A stretch of 64,000 nt of DNA, from contig VZRG01001505.1 of the NCBI GenBank assembly GCA_013397435.1, positions 1-64,000 on the forward strand. The letters run 5' to 3'. Positions within the stretch are counted from its first letter, which is position 1, and each line of letters opens with the position of its first letter. The DNA comes from Erythrocercus mccallii. Taxonomy: Eukaryota > Chordata > Aves > Passeriformes > Dicruridae. The notes below the pieces were generated by a model. It saw only the letters and a list, made by a program, of their open reading frames with translations, was not told where the DNA came from and ran no database searches. The position numbers and the translations under genes are program-made. This document shows, piece after piece, positions 36,901 to 44,802 of the stretch.

Positions 36901-39900
36901 CCAAATGTGGCTTTTTTATCCCTGGCACTTCGTATTCTCCCAATTTCCCTGTAGATACAGAGTTTGGGATTAAAAGATTTACCAACTGGGGAATCTTAAA
37001 GCAATGTAATAAGAGGTGCTTCTAAAGCTGGAAAGATACTTTTTATTTGAAACAGAGCTTTTGTTTCTCAGTACTGTTTATGCTATGTGTAGCTTTTGAA
37101 ATGGTTAGTTGAGTGCCAGATAGTAATACCTCTATGCTTTTTAACTTCTGTTTTTGTATTTCCAGCAGACATCTGAGTTCAATGTATTGCTACCTTTCTG
37201 TGGCAAAATCTGCTTGTTTCCTTCCAAAGGAAAATGGGCACGTGTAAAGGTAAGAAGTAATCAAAAAGCAGCTAGAGTTTGCCCACATAGAAATGTCCCG
37301 TCTTTTTGTTCAACTCAATCCGAATGTTTTGTTTCCATGAAATATTTTATAATGTGTATGTCACTGTTGGGTTTTTAACCTCAAAATTATGTTCTTGCTT
37401 TCTTCTTTCAGATAAAAATTATTCACACTAGACGGGCACTCGATGTGCAGTTTATGGATAGTGGAACAGTTGCAACTGTAAAAGTATCAGAACTCAAGGA
37501 AATCCCACCACAATTCCTGAGAGAAGTAATTGCAATACCTCCTCAGGTATAAAGACATGTTAAAGTTAACCTGTATCCGATCTCTTGGCAGTGTTTGTAG
37601 TGCTGCTGCTTAAAGGTTTGTGCACTGAAATTCTGTTTTGTTTCACAGCATTCAACGTTGCAATTTACTTTATTGTGCATCTTTGCCTGAAATAAATCAC
37701 AGTGTAGCCCTGTGAGCTGGTGGATGTTGTGTATGTGTCATGGTACTGGATTTGCATTTTGCTCTCTTTCTGTTTGACATACATGATTGACTCTGTCAGC
37801 ATTATTCTGTGAAATTGGAACTTATGGACCAGCTTTCATATTACTAAATTATACTTTTTATACTTAATTCTGTTCTTAGGCTTTAAAATGCTGTCTGGCA
37901 GATCTGCCTCCTAACACTGGTATGTGGACTCCAGATGCTGTACTGTGGCTGAGAGATGCTGTAATAAATTGTCCTGAATTTAGCATGAAGGTAAGTAGTC
38001 AAAATGCCTATGAGACCTGAAATCACATAGATATGTGAGAAGAGCATTGGAAGAACAACTTAAAAGCCTAACAACTCATCAAATTGGGTTTTGTTACAGA
38101 AGTGTAGACGTTTGTAACCAGCTAAAGGACATAAATTCTATACAAAGTTCTTTTAGTTCTTTCTTAGGAAATTTGTCATAAAACTTACTTGCTTAAGCCT
38201 GTTAGAATCTTCTCTTTTCCTCTCTGCTGTGCTTTCACAGCAGTTTTTCACATTTTGCTGTCCAAGTCCAAATATGCAGCTAGAGTTATTTTGCCACTGA
38301 TAAGAAACACAGTTGTCATGTTTCAACACATAAAAATATGCAGCTTCTGAGTTAATCTTGAATTACTTTTATGATTCTTGTGAGCAAAGCTTTTTCTCCT
38401 TCTAGTTTTTTGAAAGCAGATTTTTTTTGTTTGCTTTTTCTAATCGACTTTGTTTTAGTATATACTTTATATACTCAGAATTTCTGTTATCTTTACGATA
38501 AAACTATTTCCATTTGCAGTGTATCCAAGGCAGTTTAACTAACTGAAAATACCCTCCTAAAGGAAATTTATTACTAACTGCGGACTAAACAAAGATAATT
38601 TCCTTTTAACCTTTTGATTCCAACTACTGTCAGACACTTTGAAAAAGTGCCTTGTAGCTTTCTGTAACCTTTTTGCTTGCTTTAGTCTAGACCTCTGCTC
38701 TGAGACTTATACCTGTTGTACCTAGCTTAGAATTCTAGACATCCTCTTCCAAGAGAGTTTGATTTTGGTGCTAATTTTTGCTGTATTAAATAACAGACAG
38801 GGGATGCATGCTTTAATTGCAGAAAGTTTTTACTCCTGGCTAGGAACATCAACAGAAGAATCACTAAAGAAATGTTGCATACTTTGTCAAATTAAAATTT
38901 AAGTGCTTTACTATTAATAATGTTAGCGTATCTGATGGTAAATAGGAAATATTTTTATGTCGGTGCTTGAAAATTATGTGTGAGAGAAACCTGGAAGCTT
39001 TTTTCATCTTTTTTTTCATCTAATTTAGCAGGCCTCATTTCCCAGAACGACAGGAAGATTTTTTTAAAGGATTAGGTGTTATTTAATAAGTTGTTTAGAT
39101 CTGTGTGGACACTGGCTACTGTTCTTCTGAAAACTAGAATTGTACACACAATACTGAGATTGAGCCTTTTGGATGGAACAAAAATCAAGTTTTGTGTTTG
39201 CTTTAAATTAGTGGAATAGCTGCAGGTGTTTTTTACCTTTTTATCTGCTGTGAATGGCTTATTACCCACAACTTCCTTAATATCTTTGGGAGAACACTGA
39301 AAATGTTTCTGTGCATAAATGCAATGAACTGTTGCTGCTTTAGTCTTCTGTACAAAATCATATGTGCCTTTAACAGTTACTAACTGGTTGTTAAACTGTA
39401 TTCTGTGTTTTGTGTTTCAAGGTGATTAAACAGGATGCTTCAAAAGGAATTGCACACATTTACTTGTTTCCTCCAGAGAATTTCCCAGACATGGATCATA
39501 GCATCAATAGACAGATCAAGAATGCAGACTTGTGGAAGCATCAGAAAGATGTTTTCTTGAGTGTGACACCCAGTGGGCCTAGCTCCACAAAAGCTATGGG
39601 TGATGCTGCTTCAGCTCTACAACTATCTAGTGGGAAGCTGGAGAAGAGTTTCCCTGATTTAGGCAGAGAACCCAGCAGTGCAGTGTCCACCATTGATATG
39701 CCTCCTCCTCTACCCTTGCCAAAGCCTGGTGACCTCATGGATATCTACGTTTCGGTGGCCTGCCATCCTGGTCATTTCATTGTCCAGCCTTGGAATGAGC
39801 TAAACAATCTGTATGCCCTAATGGAAGAAATGATCTTGTACTACAGCAGGGCAGAAGAGAAACCTGTGAACATTGAAAAAAACAAGCTGTATGCAGCTAA

Positions 39901-42735
39901 AATTGGAGATGAGTAAGTAGATGCTTAAATTACTTAAAATGTTTGAAAGCAAGCTTAACTCTGCTAAGCTAAGCAAGCCTAGCTTTGCTTAGTCCGCATT
40001 GTTAACAACGTAACAGATGTCCAGTGATATCTGAGAGATTAAGGGAGTAAATGAGGTTGCAGTCTCTTCATGCTTCCAGATTGTAGCTGGGATAGTTGAC
40101 TTTTATTCAGCTAAATCCATATTTGGGAAGCCTGAGACATGTTGGTTAAGATCTTTCGGTTTTGCCTTATTTTTCTGCTGCTTTGGCAGTGTGTGAATAT
40201 GAATTCAAATGGTCTATTCTTGTTCTCCCCATTTTTAGGTGGTACAGGGTCATAATAAAAGGAATTCTTAGAAATGGGTATTTGTCAGTGTATGAGCTAG
40301 ACTATGGCAAACATGAGTTTGTCAGCATACGGAAAGTACAGCCACTCCTGGATACGTTTAGAAGACTACCTTTCCAGGCTATCACAGCTCAGCTTGCAGG
40401 TAGGTATCAAGCATTTGCAATTATTTTTGTTAAAGTCTTAAATCAGTCAGCATATGAGATGAACAGAAATGTAAACTGGACAGAGTCAAAGGTTATGTAA
40501 TTGGGTTTTTTTCTACATGTTTATGTCCTGCTTTTATTCTTGGCATAGACAGTGATAATTCTGTTTAATTATTTTTGTTGGTTTAATTCAATGCAGCACT
40601 TTAAGTTACCATCTTTGAAAATGAAGACTGCTTAAACTTGCCCAGCAGCTGTTTTTCATTGTCATAAAATTTATCATTTAATGTGCGTGATATCTACTAT
40701 GCAAAAGACATAGGGAAATAAAAACCGAATGTTTTTAGATCCTTTAGCATAACAAACTACCAAGTGTGAAACTTACAATATATCTATTGATAAGAACCTA
40801 ATGTTCTGATTATCATAGTTTACATAAAGTTAGGAACCTAGATACTGAATTTCTGGAGAATTTTTTGATATATATCGTGATCCTATCGTAATTTACACTT
40901 CTCCAGTGCCTATTTGGAATCCAGAGTTGCCTGAAATATATTGGTTTTCTCAAACAAACAAAAAACTCCATGAGGGGATGAGGCTTTCAATAAGCTTAAT
41001 AATTTCCTTGAGAATATGTTGCATAGAGAGTGTGCATACATCTGAGAGAATTTCAAAAATAAAATTTGATCTCTTCTTGCTGTCTTTCAACATTTTTCCT
41101 TCATTTCTGTATTGTGTTCAGATATATACATCTCCTTTCAGTCAGCTGCTGCTTTCTGATGCTGTTTGGTCAGCACTGCTCTAGATTTCAGTCCCAGAAT
41201 ATGCTTGTTGGAAGTGACAGGCGACATAGTGCTCTGTGCCTTCTGTGGGTTTCCTTTCCTGCATAACCTCAGTGTGACCTTGGGGATTACTTTAAACCAT
41301 TGATGGGTGATGGATGTGCTGTGAACTGGCTGGGGTCCCTGGTGTGCTGTGCTGTAATGTGGCTGATTTCTAGCTGTGTCTGTCTTCTGGTGGATCCAGC
41401 TCAGCAAGCCTGCAAGTCATCCACTTTTCCTGCTTCACGGCATCTCCCAAGTAGCTAGTTAAGTTGCCTTTGAGATGCTTCATATTGTCAAAGCAGGCCA
41501 GCTGAGCCTGGAAGATCAGTAACTATTGTCCTGCTATTCTTCCACTTTTTTCTCTCTGATTTTGTGTCTCATGCCTCTTAGTCTCTGATCTGTTTCCTTG
41601 TAAAATCCCATTTGCTTCCCCAATAGTCCTTCCTAGCCTTAATTACTCTTTCTTAAATATTGATTAACTATTGGCTTTTACTTCCTTTTGTAATCTGCAG
41701 GCAGCTGTGTTCCTGTGTTGTCCTGTCACTGGCAAGCTGCTGCTAATAGTAAAAGCAAAGTTTGGCATTTTGCTGTTCTGCTTCTGTTATCCATAAAGCG
41801 GCTTTAGGGTATTCCTGCATGATATTTGAACCTCTGTGTCTAGATGCTGTACACTAGCAGTGGTCTGGGGAACTGAATCCCAAGTCTGCAGGAGCCATTT
41901 ATTTCTAGGTGGATTGCAGCCATTTTCAAAAACCTGTTTAGGTTCCAGCAGACTTGACTTTGTGGGATGCTGCTCTGAAAAAAAGTAAGAGCAGTTGTGA
42001 GGCATTTAGGCATAATTCTGCCCTCTGTATGTCTAGTTTGGGACTTGAAGATTTGGCAGGTATTTTAGTAACTAATGTTGCTTTGAGATGAAGAAAATCT
42101 AAAGCAAGGCCAAGGGACAAGTAATGTCAGCACCCTCAGGCTGGAGATAAAAAAAGTTTGTTTTGAAAGGATCTTTAGTTTTCCTTTTTGTAATGGCTCC
42201 AAATGAGCTCTGGTCATGCAAGGCAGTTAATATTCTCTGAATTGCACAGTGAGTCAGTACATTTGCCGTTCACTTCTGCAAACACATCCATATCTTTAGA
42301 TTTCAAGAAAAAAATAAACATCCTAGTATGTGTAAAAATTAATCTTGTTTGTGTGAGAGATGGGTGAACTTGTGTTTCTTTTCTAGATTTAAATTGCATT
42401 CATTTGCACTTTAAAATCTGTTTTCTCAAGTATTTAAACTCACACCACTTCTTTATAAACTTAAACTGGTCTAGTCCATAAATGACCTTCTGTTTTGCTC
42501 TACATTTGTCCTAGGAGTGAAAAACCAGCAGTGGTCAGAAGAGGCATCAATAGTGTTTCGCAATCTTGTAGAGAAGAAACCTTTTGTGGCACAGATACAG
42601 GCAGTTAATGACAGCACTAACTCTTGGGATCGAAAAATAGTGACTTTTCTCGTGGACACATCTCTTCCACACATTGATACATGGATTCATGATTTTGTGT
42701 CTCAAAGTCTTGTGGAGCTTTCAAAGGGTGATTAA
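764..42735 (+). CDS. TDRD7: TDRD7, tudor domain-containing protein 7, complete coding region (16 spliced exons, 1095 aa)
   Basis: Coding exons, read by eye from splice sites and frame: 764-970, 8083-8224, 9301-9514, 14377-14462, 15602-15819, 29555-30135, 32341-32527, 34062-34173, 35024-35226, 35367-35501, 37166-37249, 37412-37546, 37880-37990, 39422-39912, 40239-40399, 42515-42735. They total 3288 nt and join without a frame break into 1095 residues plus TAA; human TDRD7 is about 1098. Domains seen: LOTUS/OST-HTH at about 3-76, 233-292 and 349-414; Tudor modules centred on about 518-577, 703-765 and 956-1022. Family knowledge: TDRD7 is a cytoplasmic RNA-granule scaffold (chromatoid body, lens granules). 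It acts in male germ-cell post-transcriptional and retrotransposon control and in lens development; LOTUS domains contact the helicase DDX4/Vasa and Tudor modules bind methylated arginine. The start ATG (A at -3) follows a short 5'UTR piece from the acceptor at 748-749. Odd point: introns 6 and 7 begin with GC. Identification is very secure; exact expression is inferred. Confidence 0.97.
971..8082 (+). other. TDRD7: TDRD7 intron 1
   Basis: A 7.1 kb GT-AG intron. Its middle is occupied by an old sense-oriented CR1 (about 3830-6676). The flanks (971-3830 and 6677-8082) show no coding or RNA gene I can support, only open frames expected by chance in GC-moderate DNA. Confidence 0.85.
3830..6676 (+). 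mobile_element. Degenerate, nearly full-length CR1-type LINE, sense to TDRD7
   Basis: Successive CR1 landmarks run in the correct order on the + strand with many stops and frameshifts. Around 4230-4330 there is endonuclease-end-like sequence (LMGDLGHCHTC). Around 4365-4400 there is GALLDTVLENK, resembling the CR1 signature RGALLDLILTNK. At 4505-4560 there is DFGSADFGLFRSLLGRL. At 5815-5880 a reverse-transcriptase remnant reads LFNMFMNDLGDGT. The 3'UTR runs to about 6676 and closes with a ttctgtgatt-type tail. It encodes nothing intact. The left edge is approximate and the 5' part is very diverged, so an old subfamily is likely. Confidence 0.75.
8083..8224 (+). CDS. TDRD7: TDRD7 coding exon 2 (residues 70-116)
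   Basis: Acceptor AG is at 8081-8082 and donor gtaagc at 8225. It encodes the last strand of LOTUS 1 and a very basic conserved stretch (VAQLVARQRSSKKK, then RQVNCQMRLK) typical of TDRD7. It ends in phase 1. No long open frame exists here; only splice sites and homology show it. Confidence 0.95.
8225..9300 (+). other. TDRD7: TDRD7 intron 2
   Basis: A 1.08 kb GT-AG intron. I see no repeat or gene in it. Confidence 0.85.
9301..9514 (+). CDS. TDRD7: TDRD7 coding exon 3 (residues 117-187, linker)
   Basis: This is the linker between LOTUS 1 and LOTUS 2, beginning KPKGTLRQP and ending with the conserved EIPMQRHVTV. The middle is proline- and arginine-rich and poorly conserved, as expected for a disordered linker. 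It enters in phase 1 and leaves in phase 2. A TG-rich run follows the donor at 9515. Confidence 0.94.
9515..14376 (+). other. TDRD7: TDRD7 intron 3
   Basis: A 4.9 kb GT-AG intron starting with a short TG-rich run (about 9515-9541). No clear CR1, LTR or coding feature is recognised. Several open frames here (for example 9499-9996 on the minus strand) have no family resemblance. Confidence 0.8.
14377..14462 (+). CDS. TDRD7: TDRD7 coding exon 4 (residues 188-216, linker)
   Basis: A short exon between acceptor ttttag (14371-14376) and donor gtatgc (14463). It encodes linker sequence with the conserved VHLSRSSSTES segment. Frame continuity (in phase 2, out phase 1) supports both edges. Confidence 0.92.
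14463..15601 (+). other. TDRD7: TDRD7 intron 4
   Basis: A 1.1 kb GT-AG intron ending in a strong T-run. Nothing else is recognised. Confidence 0.85.
15602..15819 (+). CDS. TDRD7: TDRD7 coding exon 5 (residues 217-289, LOTUS 2)
   Basis: The acceptor sits after a T-run ending at 15601 and the donor gtgagt starts at 15820. It carries most of the second LOTUS domain: VHELQSRIKELLSQYSSGV, then MSKMPQIYREMYWEDL and NWPHVCT. It ends in phase 0 ahead of a 13.7 kb intron. Confidence 0.96.
17829..17857. repeat. Perfect 13-bp inverted repeat with 3-nt spacer
   Basis: The arms tccaaatatcact and its exact complement are separated by gta. The stem is AT-rich and sits in intron 5. It is too short for a microRNA precursor. 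Confidence 0.85.
18219..18255. repeat. Perfect 37-base palindrome (18-bp arms, 1-nt centre)
   Basis: The left arm starts agtgacccttcc at 18219 and the right arm is its exact complement ending at 18255, with a single A at 18237. There are no mismatches. Such a sequence can extrude or fold into a stable hairpin. It matches no repeat family that I recognise. Confidence 0.9.
18730..18767 (+). repeat. Three close copies of gtgattcaggt
   Basis: Exact 11-base units at 18730-18740, 18745-18755 and 18757-18767. A local duplication; no function is implied. Confidence 0.75.
19104..19126. repeat. Perfect 9-bp inverted repeat with 5-nt spacer
   Basis: Arms tgaagaggt and acctcttca around atgta. Minor, but it is the third short-spacer palindrome within 1.3 kb. 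Confidence 0.7.
19336..19660 (-). mobile_element. CR1 3' end fragment, antisense (copy A)
   Basis: The + strand reads as the complement of a CR1 3'UTR: gggaaggaacctgtcagtg, then atcatctagtccaa, a later 'accaccctcttggtaaag' and 'cctcccctgacacagtc'. It is the 3' terminus of a minus-oriented element. The right edge is uncertain because the next segment is of endonuclease origin. Confidence 0.75.
19770..19915 (-). mobile_element. CR1 endonuclease-domain fragment, antisense, out of order
   Basis: The minus strand encodes CRLFRRDRQGRQCGGVALYE, the conserved motif of the CR1 apurinic-type endonuclease. It stays open for 77 codons but is only a fragment. In an intact minus-oriented element this segment should lie to the right of the reverse transcriptase at 20857-21177; instead it lies to its left, between two CR1 3' ends. 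This suggests deletion within copy A or nested insertion. Confidence 0.7.
20042..21440 (-). mobile_element. CR1 LINE 3' half with reverse-transcriptase remnant, antisense (copy B)
   Basis: From the 3' end at about 20042 the minus strand passes through the 3'UTR. It then enters reverse-transcriptase sequence with AYVDLSKAFDTVSHSIFLQK, LHGHTQRLEVNG and VPQESVFGPILFKIF at 20857-21177, the hallmark CR1 RT blocks. A shifted frame at 20736-20966 still shows the following region. Frameshifts and a GS-to-ES change in the VPQGS block show it is dead. The 5' part is missing, as usual for CR1. Confidence 0.9.
23966..24062 (-). mobile_element. Short CR1 3'-terminal fragment, antisense
   Basis: The + strand shows the complement of a CR1 end: agaatcgcaaaaccactgag, then ttggaaagaacctc and 'gcagggtcacctgcag'. 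Only about 100 bases remain. Confidence 0.7.
25645..26990 (-). mobile_element. CR1 LINE 3' portion (about 1.35 kb), antisense
   Basis: It begins at the 3' tail (tcacagaatcacagaacatt) and runs through the 3'UTR to a reverse-transcriptase remnant. On the minus strand that remnant reads LISFYDKITH and LGFSKAFHTGSHSVLLDK at 26664-26900, a damaged form of the DFSKAFDTVSHS block. It is 5'-truncated and not functional. Its 3'UTR resembles the copy at 1-420, suggesting related subfamilies. Confidence 0.88.
27100..27196 (+). mobile_element. Short CR1 3' end, sense orientation
   Basis: It reads ggactcagtgattcttgtgg, then ggcttctaactcatggta and finishes with ttctatgattct, the CR1 3' end in the forward direction. 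It lies only about 110 bases past the end of the antisense CR1 at 25645-26990, so the two 3' tails point away from each other. Confidence 0.75.
29555..30135 (+). CDS. TDRD7: TDRD7 coding exon 6 (residues 290-482, LOTUS 3)
   Basis: The largest coding exon. It begins VEKIHRGDPMDG and contains the third LOTUS domain at about residues 349-414 (FKAKVVSILLKYSSGLWAHA, then FPEDILNNLELLSDVC). It ends within the conserved ELKNTNEVLIR. An open frame runs on past the exon to 30409, but family sequence and frame place the junction after 30135, where the donor reads AG|gcaagt, a GC donor. Confidence 0.96.
30136..30141 (+). other. TDRD7: Non-canonical GC splice donor of TDRD7 intron 6
   Basis: The bases after exon 6 are gcaagt. 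The next coding base is 32341, after a proper AG acceptor. The split arginine codon (AG plus G) and phase 2 fit only this position, and no GT lies at the junction. AG|GCAAGT is the classical strong consensus of the rare GC-AG introns handled by the major spliceosome. Confidence 0.88.
30251..30279. repeat. Perfect 11-bp inverted repeat with 7-nt loop
   Basis: Arms ttccttatttt and aaaataaggaa around gctaatg, 115 bases downstream of the GC donor of intron 6. Confidence 0.85.
32341..32527 (+). CDS. TDRD7: TDRD7 coding exon 7 (residues 483-545, first half of Tudor 1)
   Basis: It begins with YVGQDYSSAQEQMEDEMK and ends with VGQLVAVHAEEDAWLRAR then EDNRVK, the entry of the first Tudor module. The acceptor follows a long T-rich tract ending ttgtag. 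It leaves in phase 0 at AAG, where the donor is gcaagc, again GC instead of GT. Confidence 0.95.
32528..32533 (+). other. TDRD7: Non-canonical GC splice donor of TDRD7 intron 7
   Basis: Exon 7 ends GTA AAG and the intron starts gcaagc. The next exon starts GTA TAC TAT at 34062 and joins in frame to give RVKVYYVDHG, matching the family. The ORF continues a further 13 codons into the intron, but those codons are not TDRD7-like. This is the second GC donor in a row in this gene. Confidence 0.86.
32528..34061 (+). other. TDRD7: TDRD7 intron 7 (GC-AG)
   Basis: A 1.5 kb intron with a GC donor and a standard ttgtcag acceptor. An A-run lies near 32921-32932. No gene seen. Confidence 0.85.
34062..34173 (+). 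CDS. TDRD7: TDRD7 coding exon 8 (residues 546-582, second half of Tudor 1)
   Basis: It encodes VYYVDHGFTEFVE, the core Tudor strand pair with aromatic-cage candidates, and ends ALPFQAAKCKLAG, the typical exit of an extended Tudor module. Acceptor AG is at 34060-34061 and donor gtaaga at 34174. Phase 0 in, phase 1 out. Confidence 0.95.
34174..35023 (+). other. TDRD7: TDRD7 intron 8
   Basis: An 850-base GT-AG intron with a short GGAA-rich run near 34366-34390. Nothing else recognised. Confidence 0.85.
35024..35226 (+). CDS. TDRD7: TDRD7 coding exon 9 (residues 583-650)
   Basis: It encodes the staphylococcal-nuclease-like half that accompanies Tudor 1 (IFAVEILEKSDTPLLVLYD, then GEDDININATCLKAL), one of the most conserved stretches of TDRD7. 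It ends CTA CAG in phase 0 before gtacca. Confidence 0.96.
35367..35501 (+). CDS. TDRD7: TDRD7 coding exon 10 (residues 651-695)
   Basis: It begins VDALYTNVRVTNVSSDGSLY and ends EDYFLYK, the start of the second extended Tudor region. It is flanked by ttgcag and gtaagt. A whole number of codons (45), phase 0 on both sides. Confidence 0.95.
35502..37165 (+). other. TDRD7: TDRD7 intron 10
   Basis: A 1.7 kb GT-AG intron with no repeat or gene recognised. Confidence 0.85.
37163..37168 (+). other. TDRD7: NAGNAG tandem splice acceptor of TDRD7 exon 11
   Basis: The acceptor reads CAGCAG after the pyrimidine tract. Using the first AG keeps a glutamine (QTSEF); using the second removes it (TSEF). Both keep the frame, so two isoforms differing by one residue are expected. 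The first AG is the usual preferred one. Confidence 0.7.
37166..37249 (+). CDS. TDRD7: TDRD7 coding exon 11 (residues 696-723)
   Basis: It encodes QTSEFNVLLPFCGKICLF and KGKWARVK, the entry to Tudor 2. The acceptor is a tandem CAGCAG, so the exon could also start at 37169 and lose only the first glutamine. Donor gtaaga at 37250. Confidence 0.94.
37412..37546 (+). CDS. TDRD7: TDRD7 coding exon 12 (residues 724-768, Tudor 2)
   Basis: It contains RRALDVQFMDSGTVATVKVS, the Tudor 2 core, then ELKEIPPQFL. Acceptor tttcag ends at 37411 and donor gtataa starts at 37547. 45 codons, phase 0 on both sides. Confidence 0.95.
37547..37879 (+). other. TDRD7: TDRD7 intron 12
   Basis: A 333-base GT-AG intron; nothing seen in it. 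Confidence 0.85.
37880..37990 (+). CDS. TDRD7: TDRD7 coding exon 13 (residues 769-805)
   Basis: It encodes ALKCCLADLPPNTGMWTPDA, then VLWLRDAVINC: the CxLADL exit of Tudor 2 followed by the conserved WTPDA motif. It is flanked by cttag and gtaagt. 37 codons, phase 0. Confidence 0.96.
37991..39421 (+). other. TDRD7: TDRD7 intron 13
   Basis: A 1.4 kb GT-AG intron, AT-rich, with no feature recognised. Confidence 0.85.
39422..39912 (+). CDS. TDRD7: TDRD7 coding exon 14 (residues 806-968)
   Basis: The second-largest exon. It holds the nuclease-like half of Tudor 2 (GIAHIYLFPPENFPDMD, INRQIKNADLWKHQKDVF), a variable serine- and proline-rich linker, and the conserved entry to the third Tudor module (VSVACHPGHFIVQPWNEL, then MEEMILYYS). 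It leaves in phase 2 at gtaagt. Confidence 0.96.
39913..40238 (+). other. TDRD7: TDRD7 intron 14
   Basis: A 326-base GT-AG intron. An 8-bp inverted repeat (ctaagcaa and ttgcttag, 39969-39992) lies about 55 bases after the donor. Confidence 0.85.
40239..40399 (+). CDS. TDRD7: TDRD7 coding exon 15 (residues 969-1022, Tudor 3)
   Basis: It encodes WYRVIIKGILRNGYLSVYEL, DYGKHEFVSIRKVQPL and LPFQAITAQLAG, the third Tudor core with several aromatic-cage candidates. Acceptor tttttag ends at 40238; donor gtaggt starts at 40400. Confidence 0.96.
40400..42514 (+). other. TDRD7: TDRD7 intron 15
   Basis: The 2.1 kb last intron. The part from about 41140 to 41800 is less AT-rich than its surroundings and may be an old unrecognised repeat. 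No gene seen. Confidence 0.8.
42515..42735 (+). CDS. TDRD7: TDRD7 terminal coding exon 16 (residues 1023-1095 and stop)
   Basis: It encodes QQWSEEASIVFRNLVEKKPF, then WDRKIVTFLVDTSLPHIDTW and IHDFVSQSLVELSKGD before TAA at 42733-42735. The conserved C-terminus lines up with mammalian TDRD7, confirming the protein is complete. Confidence 0.96.
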
Positions 42736-42990
42736 TCATCACTTTGGCAATGTAGCAGCTTAGCAGTAAAATAAATAACAGGCTTTGAAGAGAAATGTAA
42801 CTACTACATGGCCTTGAAAACATAATGGGGATAAAATTGAAAAATCTGTGTTTGTTTAACAAGTTTGGGTTCTATTGGCTTCAGTTGGCTTTCTGAAAAT
42901 TTTCATGTTGTTTACCATTGTAATGCTAGAATATTTGAGTTAAATTATTTTAAAAGTAATTTATCAATAAAACAATGTTCAATTTTATTC
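42736..42990 (+). other. TDRD7: TDRD7 3'UTR (approximate end)
   Basis: A short AT-rich sequence follows the stop. Two AATAAA hexamers occur, at 42770-42775 and 42966-42971. The second is followed by a T- and GT-rich stretch, the usual layout of a cleavage site, so the transcript probably ends near 42985-42995. Confidence 0.6.
42966..42971 (+). terminator. TDRD7: Probable TDRD7 poly(A) signal
   Basis: Canonical AATAAA with T- and GT-rich sequence about 15-30 bases downstream. An earlier AATAAA at 42770-42775, only 35 bases after the stop, is an alternative proximal signal. Confidence 0.6.
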
Positions 42991-44802
42991 TTGTGATCAT
43001 TCCCTAATTTTGGAGGCTTCTTATCTCATAGCTATTACTCAGAGCTGTTACAGGGTAGTCCTTCCTTTAACAAGTGTTTCTTTTATTTCTGAATTTATTG
43101 TCAGAGACTTGCAGTGTTGTTGAGTTTTTCCCTTTTCCTGAACTTGGTAAGCTTTGAACAGCACCTTGTTTGGATGCCCCACTGCATTTGTGGGGTGGAG
43201 CATTCACAGAAGGGTATGCATTTTGTGTACTTACTGCTCTGTTTGCTGTTCTTTAGCAGCAATACCACTTTCCTGAATTCTCTGCTCCCCTTCTCACCCC
43301 ACCCCCCCAACCAGCTGCTAAATTCAAAGCATTCCTTTCCCTCTTCTGTCATAGCATGTTTTCATGTATGCTTCTGAGAAACTTCAGAGGACTTCTGCAC
43401 CCTGGAGACAGGAGAAAGCAGTGTCCTGTAAGCATGCAGATGGGTGCCTAAGGTCCTCTGAACACAGTATTTTCAGCCTACTTTAGAACCTACTTTATTT
43501 TTGGTCTTAGAAATATTTAGAGGAGATGTAGACATGATTATATTTCATAGTCTGGCGTCTCAATTTAAATTTGTTTGGCAAAGTCCCTGTAGATTGCTAA
43601 ACACAATATTAAAGCTTTACACAATGAATACCAGCAACAGGATTTTTTTCTGCTGTGCATGGCTGTACACAGTATTTCTAGTAGTACACAGGCCAAGCTA
43701 AGAAATTCTGCTATAATGCTGTTTGCAGGAGTACAGGAAACTGGACAGAAAGGGAAACAAGACTGAAAGGTGCTATGCATGTGTAACAGTAGGGTGGGAG
43801 AGTGAAAATGCATACAAATACTCTGAGCAAACAAGCTGTTTCAGCATGTAAGACTTACATTTGCACTCTCTTAGTCTAATTCTGGTGGTGGTCTGGGCAA
43901 AGCAGCAAGGAAGTCTGGTGCATGTCTCTGCCTGGATGTACATTGGGTATAGCACAGCCCTTATGATTAGAGTGGGCAGTGATAAACCAGCAAACTGCTA
44001 TTCTAATGCAAATTGCTACTTAACATGGTCCTCTCCATATTTAAGTGGGCTGAGGCTGAGACTCCTAAGTCTATTGAGAGGGAGGTAGTATTAACAATGA
44101 AGTTAGTAATTAGTTTTCCATATTTATCAACTTCTTCAGCTGCCATGGCAGAGAAGGTGAAGAATGCAATTGAAGGAAGCCATGTGGTGATAAACTACTG
44201 TAAGATAAACTTCAATGCAAAGTTTCCCTCTGTGTAGGATGGTTTCTGAGTCTGAAAATTTGAATGATGTAGGACAGTAGAATGAGACAAGCACTCCCCT
44301 GAGCTCTAGAAGAGAGATTTCCTATGTGTCTAAGACCATGTCTCACCTTCACAATTGCACAGGCTGATGGCTACAAACCATTTTCATGGCAATAGAGCAT
44401 TTTGCTGGCACTATTTTAGTTTCATGAGAAATACGTGGGCTGTGTTTGCATCCTTTAAGGCTTGAGGATCTGTACTTTGCCAGATGTTTATTTGCACCTC
44501 TGTACTGATGAGGCAGAGTTTCTGATTCTTCACTTGTAGTATTAGAGGGAAGATCCTGGCAGACGTTCAAGAGAGACAAAATGGCTTCCAAACTTGTCTG
44601 TCCCTTCTGAAATACGCTTCACCCTCTCCTTGGCGTTGGTGGCTAAAATGCCTGGGTCAGAAGCAAGGACACATTCCTACAGTCCCACACATTTGCACAG
44701 CTCCATACTGGAGGTCACAGAGGCTTCTTTGTATGTTGGTAAAGCAGAGTGCAGTCCCACTGATCAGCAAACCCACAGGCACCGCTGTTAATGGGGTGAA
44801 TT
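42991..44802. other. TDRD7-TMOD1 intergenic region, left part
   Basis: No exon, RNA gene or recognisable repeat in 1.8 kb. Open frames are short and unlike known proteins. Confidence 0.7.
44799..44802. repeat. Left target-site duplication (AATT) of the solo LTR
   Basis: Matches 45500-45503 exactly and directly abuts the TG end of the LTR. Confidence 0.7.
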
